Below the pieces are notes generated by a model. It ran no database searches. It worked only from the letters and a program-made list of their open reading frames with translations, and was not told the DNA's origin. A DNA stretch of 64,000 nt, from assembly GCF_032854445.1 (NCBI RefSeq), contig NC_088307.1:15390017-15454016 (forward strand), read 5' to 3'. The DNA is from Liolophura sinensis (lineage: Eukaryota > Mollusca > Polyplacophora > Chitonida > Chitonidae). Positions 26,601-38,600 of the stretch are shown here, piece by piece. Position numbers and translations under genes: made by a program. The number at the start of each line of letters is the position of its first letter. The first letter of the stretch is position 1.

Positions 26601-29600
26601 TATTACAGTGTTGTAATGTGTTGTCTGTTCGGCTTACATCTGCTTGGGGTTTTTTTATTTCACTTTTTGGTTTCCCGTTTTGACTTTACTTAGATTTACT
26701 TTTGCCCTTGTATTATGCTTTAGACAGACTCTTTATCAGTCGTCATTTGTTTGGTTTGCCTTAATTATGTTTTATTCAGAGTGCAGATAGCAGTGTTCAT
26801 GGTGAATTCTTCACATTTTTAAAAAGTTTTTTGTGTATTGTGATATTCAGCTTTTCCTTTTCTGCACAGAATGTACGTGATTCTGTTAGTCAATCCGTTT
26901 ACATGTATGTCTGTTTACATTTGATTTGGAAACGTCATTGTTAGATAGATGTATAGTACCTTATCATTAGTTTGATTCTTATACATTTTGTATTAAAAAA
27001 AAAATCAAGTAATCATGGACAGAATTTTTGGCAATAAATACCTTTTTGCTTGAAATGAAAGTGTTTTGCTAATAGGATGTACGACATGAACAAGTCATGA
27101 AATGTAGGTTTTGTGAAAAAGACCTCATTGATGTACATTTATCTTTCAGCCTTAGATTAGCCAGGATTTGAAATCAGGCTATCTCATTTCCAATTTTCTC
27201 CTATTTGTCCCATCTCTCCTATGTTAATTTGATCAGAATAGGGCGTCTCACAGACACTGATACACCCCCGTCGCTGAACCTGCATGTTGTTATCAGTTTT
27301 TAATGTACTAAATCCAACTTCATTATGGTATTCATTTTATCGTGTGGCTGTATTCGTATGTCATTTAAGGTCTTATATTTTTAATGTATCAGACTGTCCT
27401 GGTTGACGACATTACCAGTAATTTCTTTAGCAATTGCATTTGTCAGAAACCTGAAATACTTCCACATCAATACCAGGGTTCAAAATTTCCAGAGACTTGT
27501 CGGACACAAAATTGGTCTTGTCCATCAAAATTCATTTGGAGCATAGACAAATGTCTGGTTGAATATTTGGCAATGAAAATTGGCACGTACATGATATTTT
27601 GCTACTTGGATCAGTTTCCCAAACTTGCGTTCAAGTGGATTAATAGCGGTGTCTTTTATTCGTAGGAAAATGTCAAATTACTTCAGATCATTGCTTCGTT
27701 GGAAAATCGTGTTTCCATGAAATGTACCAGACTTCCTGTACGAGATTTTCATTGCTACAAAAATAGATTGCCCTGTTCCCATGGCTTATCGTTAAGCAAA
27801 GAGAAGCAAGGCGTAATATTGCGACATGAAATTCGCGGAGATAGGAAAACGACTCCAGAAATATGGTAGTCGTGGGAAGCAAAATGAAAAATATTGATCG
27901 TTGAAAATGATCAGCCTACTTAAGTTTGGATTTACCAAGCAATCGACTGATAAAGCATTGACCGACCCAAGTGATGAAGCTAATCCAACAACGATGTCAG
28001 CTTCATGACAGTGTTTCAAGGATAACTGGGAGCGATGTATTGCACCAAGTGTGAAAATTACCATGACAGGAGTTACCCCCCTCCCCCAGTCGGTTACTAA
28101 ATGACATTAAAAACTAAGTACACAGTGCATTTGATTTTATATCGGAAATTTTGTCCTGTGAGTTGCAAAAATGTTTGGTATAACTTTTAGGAATCAAAGA
28201 GGACAACTGTCCTGCTGGCTTTACCTCTAATTTCTATCCCTGATTACATTTACATATATACATGTGCACATGTAAGTGGTGTAGGGTTGGAAATGGCATG
28301 CATATACTACATCAGGACTTCTTACTTCACTTCATGGTGTTTTGGGGTTTCAGGTTCAGTGTCACCATGTGAACATAATGGCATCTGTAGAAACACGAGG
28401 GGAAGTTTTCGCTGTGAGTGTCAGAAAGGTTACACAGGACCAAGGTGTGAAGAAAACATTAATGAGTGCCATTCTAACCCATGCCGGAATGATGGGACAT
28501 GCATCGATGAAACTGGACAGTTCAAATGTGCTTGTATGCCAGGTTGGTCCGTTGCAGTGTCACTACTTTCATTTTCAGCATGAACAATAATGACATTGAG
28601 CTAACATACACATGCATGGAAAAAGGTATTCTCAATAAGGCTTATGTAAATTTTTGGTTGACATTCTTTTTTATGCCGTGTTTCTGTGTTGAAGTTACAA
28701 ATAATGTTGTCCTACCAAAGCTGAAGATCTTTTCTATTTTGCAAATCATATTGAGTTATCCAGTTTGCATATCAAATCCTGAGTTATATTGATGGTATCT
28801 TTGCTAACATGTGCTAGTAAAGAAAGTCTACAGTACATGATAATGCATGTACCTGTGTGATAGGGTCAGGCCAGTGAGCTGATTTGGGTACAAGATACTG
28901 AGAGAAAAATCCTTAATAATTTGTATGTTAAAATGAGGGTATTCAATAACTAAGTATACACATGTTCTAGGATTAGTGCAGAAAGTTGCAGATTTTCACT
29001 GGATTTAAGAAAAAAAAATCCAGTGATTTATGTCTGTTGACACAATAATTTGTATGTTAAAATGAGGGTATTCATTAACTAAGTATACACAAAAGTTCTA
29101 GGATTAGCGCAGAAAGTGGCAGATTTTCACTGGATTTAAGAAAAAATCCAGTGATTTATGTCTGTTGACATAATAATTTGAGCGTCAAATTGAGTTGTAT
29201 TCTGTAACTAAGTATAAACAAGTATTCTAGAATTAGTGTAGAAAGTTGCAGATTTTCTTGATGCTGTAGTATAGAAGGGGAGAACTAGGGGTGGGAGGAA
29301 GCAGTTTTTGACCGAAAATCCAGATTTCTGCACAGAAGTGTAGTGAAGGTTTAGTGGTGTTTATCAGGAGATTTATGGCCGGTTAAGAATGGGCCATCTT
29401 TTGGGGTAATGTATAAAACTATTTACATTCTTACCTGTCTAGCAACAATAAAAGCCATAGCCTTTACAACCGCAGTATTTCTGCAAGAAGTGCACAGATA
29501 ACCCACATTCCCACGCACCGCCTTGTTCAGTCAGCTGTGACCATACCGCTGTTACATTCCTGGCTTGCCTACCAGGTTAACTTACTTGCTTACTTTCTTT

Positions 29601-32600
29601 CCAGTGCAACTTTTCTTGAAACAGACACTTAAATAAAGTAGAATGAAATATTAAGAAATGCTAGTCAAATGATAATATGGTCCGCGCCATTTTCATTAGA
29701 TTCAAATTATGTTCTGCATGTTTCCTTGGGGAACATCTAGTTCACTTCTTCTTGTTTTTTGAAATTACTTGTTGTAAGAACTGGAACCTTAATAAAGCTG
29801 GCTACCATCATATAAGTAAAAAATGTTTAGCGTAAAAGACACAAAGCAAATAAATAAGGGGAAACCTTAATGACAGTCTGGAATCATGTAACAAAAGGCA
29901 TAATGTAATGATGCTGTTTTCAAAACTTGCGGCAACAAGGTATAAATACCGGGGAATACATGGAATTATCTGTTTTTGCCACCTGATTTTAAATGGCATA
30001 TAGTATAAATAGTTAAAATAGCAATAGTTTAGCTGACATGTTGTGTGTAACACTGAGAGGAAATTCCAGCAGAGAATGATGTCTATCATCTAAAACCCAA
30101 ATTCTCCGGCCGTACGTGGGAAGGTCTGTCAGCAACCTGCGGATGGTCGTGGGTTTCCCCCGGGCTCTGCTCGGTTTCCTCCCACCATAATGCTGGCCGC
30201 CGTCGTATAAGTGAAATATTCTTGGGTAGGGCGTAAAACACCAATCAAATAAATAAATAAATAAATAAAACCCAAATTGTGTTATTTGTATACATGTGTG
30301 AATAGTATTGGCAGTTTGTAAGCACATCTGTGGTTGTGAAAGTGAAATTGATCTCCAGCCTTGTCATTACCTGTAGTTAACAGCTGGTTGATGATATGCT
30401 TTTGTTTTTACCTGCCTAGGATACACTGGCAAACTTTGTGAGGTGGATATTGACGAGTGCAACAGTAATCCCTGTCAGAACAGTGCTCTGTGCATTGATA
30501 AGCGGGCAGCGTTTGAATGCAGATGCAATCCAGGTAGGGCAAGTCTTATTGGGTTTCAGATAAATACAAAATGTCCTACCCTCAAAATATACATTATTTT
30601 GGACAAATGCATAAATACATACATGAAAATGAACTCTAAACGAAGATTACAGTTTTTCTGGGAATGACAAAGCTTATGCCAGAATTTTTTTCGTTTCATT
30701 TTTGAGGCACATTTTATATCCTTTAATAACCTCTCTATTTCATGCATATTTTTCATCAGTCTTCAGAAACAAAGTCAACAGTAAACTTAGTGCAGATGTG
30801 AGACCAGCTGAGCACACCCACATTCTGGCTCTTCCTCCCCCCACCATCACCTCCCAACACATCCTTAATTATATGTTTAGAAATAAAAAAAAGAAGTGTT
30901 TCATGTATTGGTGTAAGTGTGTGCTAACTTTCAAAGAAAACTTCAAAGTTTAAAAGGCTATAGGGATTTGTAGACTTTGAATGTGTAAACTTTTTTGATG
31001 AAGTTACTATTTGCTGGCTTTTGTAGGTTTCACTGGGCCAACCTGTGCTATTAACGAGGATGAATGTTCCAGCAATCCCTGTAGAAACGGAGGCAGTTGC
31101 CAAGACAAGATCAATGGTTACCAGTGCATCTGCACTCCAGGTATGGTTTATTCTTTCTTGGAGACTCATAATAATGGACCCCAAAATTAGTCATCCGTCA
31201 TCTCATAGGTCAAATGTCAAAGAAAACACTGCTGTGGAAAATGGTTTAATTGGGAATATGGGTGAAACAAGAGGAAAGAAATGAAGAGTTTTGAACACTG
31301 TTGAAGAAAGATCCTTTTCTCTCAGGTTTGTTTTCTCTTTGTTTCGACTCTCCTTTTTAAGCAACCTTCTGTAACATTCATACCCTGTTATCCGTGTTGC
31401 ATAAGAGTTTATTATATTCATTTGTTTATCATATTACATTTTGCTTTTGCTACATGTATATGTTCTGTGTGTCCATGACAGGATTCTCTGGTCAAGACTG
31501 TGAGCGGAACATCGATGACTGTCGAAATATTAGGTGTCACAATGGACGCTGTGTAGACCTGATCAACGACTACAGATGTGACTGTGACAATGGTTACACG
31601 GGCCGTCACTGTGACGCGAAGATCAATGAATGTGCCAGTCTCCCTTGTCAGTTTGGTGGAACTTGCACAGATTTGGTGAATGGCTTTGAGTGCAAGTGTC
31701 CGCGCGGAACCTCGGGTGAGTCTCTACAATGCCTAATCAGTGACAGATCTTCAACAGTCAGCATAGACAGCTTATGTGTATTGACACCGTTATCATTCAA
31801 CTATTCAGATTTTACTTTAGTGAGAATGTGCAAAAGGGAGAAAAAATTCCTTATATGATTTGTAAAACAATTGACAGCAATTAGAAATAGAATTATGATG
31901 CAATTCAGAAATTGTAGTTATAAACTTTATCTATCAAAATAAATTAATGTTCCAGTCCTAATTAGATAAGGTTTGTTTAAAAAAAAAAAAAAAAATGTCA
32001 GTTTAGAAATGAAATCATGGCTAGTTTACATTATTTGAATTGTGGTGGAAGACACCCACTACTTGCCTTCACTAATTGACAGTAAAGTAGTTTTTTGTGT
32101 GTTTATCCAGTAACATGAACAAAAGTTTCTAAATGCCAGAAATTTTTTGTTGTGTGATAATGTGTGTGCTTACTGTCACTGTATGTGTGCGCACATGTCT
32201 GTAATGATGAATTATTTGCATTGGTGACCTGAGCACCCTGGGAACTGTCCCATGCCATATGTTTTCTGCGCTTCAGAAAGCAGAGACCATGTAATTATGT
32301 TCTCAGTCTCTCAGGTGGTAGAAATCAGCACACAATAATTAGGCACCAAACCCAAAGAATGTAACAATAGCTTATCATTTATTATACTGGTCAACACAGG
32401 AGACAAGATCTGAAAAGTAGTCAAGATGTCTTTCAGTTGAAATGGAAAGGTTTTGATAAAGGCCGTTTGTCATTTGTGTGTCCCTAACCCCCACTCTATC
32501 AGTAAAATGTTGTCAACCGCACATGAAAGGTGATTTTGGAAAGTACTATTTGTCCTTGGCCTGAAGAGTTCACCTTCATTAAGCTACCTCCAATATTAGA

Positions 32601-35600
32601 GATGTCATCAGCTAATGCATGCTTTTATTTGTAACATAGCACTCAGATTTGGAAAGAGATTTTTTCCCTATCCAACATTTGTTCCTAATTACATACTCCT
32701 CATCTTTCATGGCAGACATCATAGGTAATGAAACTATAACACAGATACCCGGCTTTTCTCAGCGATATACTGTTTGTGATTATTATTTTGACAGGTTTGG
32801 TGTATACGTGATGTGTTTATTCCATTGTTTTGTGTGATTAGTCAATGAAAATAGTTCATACGCGTTGATTAATTGCCGAAGACCTGCTGTGATCCGTTAT
32901 TAAAAGAGGACCTTCTAACTGTATATATTTGTTCTTTGATAAAATGTCCGTATATGGATATGTTTCCGGTGAAGAACAAAGGAATATTTTGGTTATTATT
33001 TTAGATTAAAACTCGCTTAAAGTTAGTTAAGTTGTGAAGTTCAAGGCCGTTACACTATTAAAGTGTAATATTTTTTTACAGCATAAATGTTAATGATAAC
33101 AGTAAGCAGGCATTTTAAGCTCTCATCCTACCCAGATACTTCAGTAAATCGACAGGTGAAATTTTTATGTAGGTTGACTAGTAAATGGCAGAGCTAGAGT
33201 TAAATTTGGGATAGACATAGGACATGCAGAAGACCCAGTGTGTGTTATTAGAGATTCTCCTTTCAACAATTGCAGTCACACCATAAATGTAAAGTAAAGC
33301 ATTCATAAGCAATATTAGTGTAAGAAAAAGGTTTTTGTTGTAAACTATAAGCACTGTTTCATTTGTAAATTGACAGCCTGCCTTTGCTGGACATAAACAC
33401 ACATAAATGTACATATAATAGAGCTTCTCTTCACGTGTCAGACATGAACATCTTCAAGAGATCTGAGTTTCTTTTGGCTCACGTAGATATACATGTAAGT
33501 GCATCCAGTGGTCAGAATTAAGAAGAGGATTTTAGGATGTCATTGGTAGCTGGCTTACCTGTGTGTACAGGTATAGGTACAGTAATTAGGGGCTGTTCTC
33601 AGGTGCAAAGACAGCGAAGCGTGACATAGTGCGTGCATGGATGACACCTCGCCCCAGGCGCTTCAAAACAGCGGAGTAAACCGTGGGAAAGCAGTTCACC
33701 GTCGTCTTCCATGGATAGACCTCTGTATTAAATGTTTATCATTTTTTTTTTTTTTTACATTTGTATTTTTATTATTTGCTGTCACTTACGACACTGAGTA
33801 ATACATGACCTACTTTAGCGGCAGCTGTATGTAGGTTTGACGGTGGTTAAGAAACTACATTGGCATTGTAAAAGTTTTGAATGTGATCTGTTTGCTTGGA
33901 CTCGAGGACTCCTACCTATATGTCATGGGTGGGATTTGGGGGGTGGGGTGGGGGTCATGCTGCATTTGACATCGTTAACAATTAGATACACATTAGATAA
34001 TGTTGAATATATTAAACCTTAGGAGAACTGCTAAGTAATGTACACATACCTGCATTTAAAATTTGGGTTTATGTTGTGAAAAATTTCTGCTAGAGGACTT
34101 CAATGCGTACAGAGTTTAACTTCGATTTTAAAAAGTTTTTTTTTTTTTTTTTGCTAATGATGTTTCTAAAACTAGGGATTAAGATGTAGGGATGTCAGCT
34201 TGTATATAGTTCAAAATCAACAGCTGGCAATTTTTTCCAAATTTTCGTGAAGAACAATTTTCCCAATTACTTTTTGAAGGTAAGAAAAACAGAACATGAA
34301 ATGTTAGCTGCATCTTTTGTTCAGAAAGAACTAACTTCAGGAAAGCAAAAAGGAAAATGGGGAGCAAAAGAGGGTATGTTCCTAGCAGTACAGTGAACAC
34401 ATTTGATAATTAAATAACACTGCACTAATTAACACACATGCTCACTTATTTTGCTGAAGCAAAAAATGTTGCTGCTGTGTATGGTTGAAAGAATTCGGTA
34501 TGTACTTTTGGAGGTGTGAAAAGATATGATCATACCTTGATTGACTTCAGCCTTGACAACGGATATTATTAATTAAACGTAGACTTCCTTTGCTTACCTG
34601 TGTAATTAACAGTCTTTTGTTTTGGTGACACATTGGGAACTCCTCATGCAAGCGCCATGAGCTTCAAAGCACCACATGACCAGATGCATTTTCAGAGATG
34701 GATAAAGATATTCATTTTTCTGACTTCAGTCTTTTTAAGGACTAGTAATGAGTTCCGATTTCATCTGGATTTCAGTTACTTCAGACTTTAGCAATGGTTT
34801 ATCAAGCTACATGTTATCCTAACCTATAGCCTAGATGTACATTAATGTCGTAGTTTGTGGAATTTTCTTTGTTTCCTGAATAACTTGTTCGGAGCGCTGC
34901 ACCTTACAGTTTAAAACAACAAATTGTACATCAGGGGTGAAGTAAAATCATGAGTTCCTCCAGCCTTGTCAGCATTTTTCCTTGATTGTGAAAGTGAAAT
35001 ATTCTTAAGGGTCTCTTAGGACGAATCAAATATATTAAGTTTCGAGCAGGTAATTAGCATAAATCCATTCATGACTAAGCTGGATCAATCAGTTTTGTAC
35101 CCTGTGTAGTTTTGTTACAGTGGTGTCACAAATTCACATATACTGGATAACAGTAGTTTGTATATAATAAGCCTGCTATTTTGTTTTCCCCCCATTCAGG
35201 TCGAATGTGCGAGAAAAATGTGAATGAGTGTAAGAGCAATCCATGTAGGAACGGAGCCGTGTGTGAAGATGGGGTCAATGAGTATATCTGCAAATGTCAA
35301 CCTGGATATGAAGGTATTATATATGTTGTTATGTGTGGGATATACATTGTATAGTAAAGAAGTTTGGGTATTTTATTGAAACTCGGCTCATGATGAAGTA
35401 CTCCAGGCTTGTTAGTGAAACTACATTATTCCATTTAGAAAAATCATTTACCTAGATGTGTATACCTCATCTAGGTATTTAATTGGTTTCTTGACATACC
35501 AATATAAAATTTTCACATTATCACTGCATCGAAGATGGGAGACCTGGGATCAAACTCGGGTCAGGTCATACCAGTGACTTTAGCAATCGTACTTGTTGCT

Positions 35601-38600
35601 GACATCTGATATCTTTGGCATGATACTTCTGTAGTAGCAGCACTTAGGCAGCATGGAGTGACCTTACCACAAGAAGACACAGTGTGTCCACTCCTCGATG
35701 TCATATGACTGAAAAATTAAGTGGGACGTTAAACCTCAAGCATACATACAGACATACATAAACATTGCGAAAACTCTTTTGAATTGGTTGCTGTTGTTCA
35801 TAAGGCATAGAAACCTCGCAGCACTTTAATATACTGAGGATGTAAACTGGTGTAATGTTACTCGAGCATATCATTCCGAGAAAAAAGGTTAACTTTCAGT
35901 TTACCGTTCAAACTTTCTGACCATTGTGTACCTGAATATTTTCCAGGTGTACAGTGTGAAGTGAACATTAACGAATGTGCCTCTAATCCGTGTGCTAATG
36001 GCGGCCAGTGTACAGATCAGGTGAATGGCTTCAGATGTGACTGCCCATCAGGATTTTATGGTGCCACGTGCTCATCAGACCGCAATGAATGCTCCAGTAA
36101 TCCCTGTTTTCATGGAGGAACATGTATGGATGGAGTCAACAGGTACGTGTCTTTAATTGATGGTGTTCCATATGTCTTTCAGAAATCCCTAAAATGTCAT
36201 AGCCAAATGTATAACAGCTGAAGATGTTCTGATAGCCAACTGCTGGAGCTAACTTAGTTTGACCATGGTAATGATGTGTTATCAAGCTCACACTTGCAAA
36301 TGTTTTGCAGAAGTTTGAAGAAGTTTGGAAATCCTACATTTATCACTGGAACTCTTTGATTGTGTATGCAGTTTGATCTGAAAAAGAAATAATATATATA
36401 TTGAAAAAAGCACAAGTAATGTGAGATTCTTGAAAAAGAAGGAACAAGGCACAAAGCCTTTTGCTGCGATGTGTATCAGAAAATTTACAGCTGATAATAT
36501 TGTCATGTTAAATGCTAATGATATAAGGGTCTAAAGGCGACTGTATGTCGCACCTGTCCAGATAGCTCAGTCAGATAACCAGGAGATCCTCAGCTTATCC
36601 TCCTCATAGGTAGGAAGTCACATAATCCATAGTTCACACAATAGTATGACATCACAGTGATTGCTAAAGACGCAGTAGAGTTTATGGGAGCAAAGCATTC
36701 TGCAGCATGGGTGTGTCCTGTAATAAGAGATACTGTTGGTAATAATATTTTGAGGGGTTGCAATTTCGGCGTGCAAGTTATTGTTATACATTGCATGCAA
36801 TATTAACAGTTCTCTTGCGGTGTATGGTATCTGTACCGTTGGACTAAATGCTACTTAACACGCTGTGAATGCACTGAAATGGATGAGTGACAAAAGCAGC
36901 TGGTAGTTTTTGTGAGAAATTTACTTTATTGTTTGAGCTTCAATTGCAACTAATCTGGCCACCTGCCTTTTCCAGTTTGGGGCTGGCCATCCACATAGTA
37001 ACAAAGGATCCACCATATAGGTATCTTAACTGTTGTTTTTGTGCAGCGTTGAAAATTTGATTTGCTTTGATTTTGGTTCTTTAGAGTGTGTTTAGTTTTG
37101 TAACAGTTTTACCTGTATGTAATCATTTGATTTGCCTGGTGATGATGGCCCTTGATTTGACTGAAATTATCATCACAATTTAGCTGTATTTAGTTTTTTG
37201 ATTTTTGGTGTTTACACTTAGATTGAACTTTTAACCAAGCTTTAAGTACCAAGACATTGGATAATTTGTTGTTTGCAAGATGAAGATATGGTGTGAACAT
37301 ATCTTTGTGTGTGTATGTATAGTCTGGTAGGTTGTGAAGGTGTTTCCAAGCTGACGTGTTGTGTTTTGGAATTATCATGAACTAAAGAAACGAAAAATAA
37401 AAAATGATAAATTTCATGATCATGATTATTAAAACTAGTTTGTGACTGTTTCTTAGTTTGGGTGACGGCTATTAAGAGTGAAGTGTTGAGGCAGAGATGG
37501 TTCGTATCCAGACTTCAGTGACCACTTCACATGTACGTGTGATATTCTGATGACATGGGGCTTAGCCTTTCTTAAGGAAACCATTCTTAATGTTTCAGAT
37601 TGTTACCAGAATAGAAATGAATTCAAACTAGGGTGTACATTTTGTTTTAGAAAACGTCAGTGAAAGTTTTTTGAGGGAGACAACTTTTAGTTGGCTGTGT
37701 TGACCAAACCCCATAATAGTATAGAATACATGTTTACATTTGATCACTCCAGTAGCTATTGGGTTACTTGCTATAATTCACTTACTGTTGCATGTGTACT
37801 GTTTGTTTTTTTTTTTCTCTCACAGTATGATTGTGTCATTGTAACTAAATAAACAGGAAGCTTTAATTGCAATCAAACAGGACTTGTCATGTGGAAAGTT
37901 TGGGTTGAATTTTACTTATTCTGTTCCCGGAGAGGGAGTCTTCTTTAATGCTGTCTGTTTTAATGCTGTCTGTTTTAATGCTGTCTGTTTGTGTATTACA
38001 GGTTTGAGTGCAAGTGTCCAGTTGGGTATGAAGGAAAGCTGTGTGAGAAAAACATCAACGAGTGTCAGTTCAACCCTTGTACACACGGAGGCAAATGTGT
38101 GGACCTCCTGGGCAAGTACAGATGTGACTGCAAGCTAGGCTTCACAGGTACACACAGTTGTCTTCCCTTGTAGACCGCAGTAGTCTTCCTTTGAAAATGG
38201 TTTTCTCCTGTCTAGTATATTTCTGTGTGCAGTAAATTCTCGAGACATGGAGTCTCCCAGGGACAAACCCCGTTTCTTTAAACTGTGAACTTTTCCTGTG
38301 ATCATCAAGAGTACATGTAGAATGTTTATGTTTTACCACCCAGGTCCTAACTGTGAAGAGAACATTGATGACTGTCTCAGCAATCCCTGTATTCACGGAC
38401 AGTGCATCGATGAGGAGAACAATTATAGGTGTGAATGCGATGTGCCTTACACCGGCCGCAACTGCGACACACAGATGGACCCGTGCACACCAAACCCTTG
38501 TCGTCATAGCTCCCGGTGTCGCCCTTCCAGCAACTACCTGTCCTACACCTGTAACTGTATCCAGGGTTACACAGGTAAGTGGATTGCTAGTAACACAAAC

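Larger units (their letters stand above)
28543..30419. other. 1.9 kb intron between EGF12 and EGF13
   Basis: It contains a three-copy ~128-bp tandem repeat with internal hairpins (28915-29258) and a 5'-truncated SINE-A (30104-30266). Confidence 0.85.

Noticed and set aside
27384-28064. Several 60-95 residue frames on both strands in the EGF11 intron
   Set aside because: No recognisable motif, no paired splice signals, and overlapping frames on both strands. I considered receptor-like fragments but could not support any.
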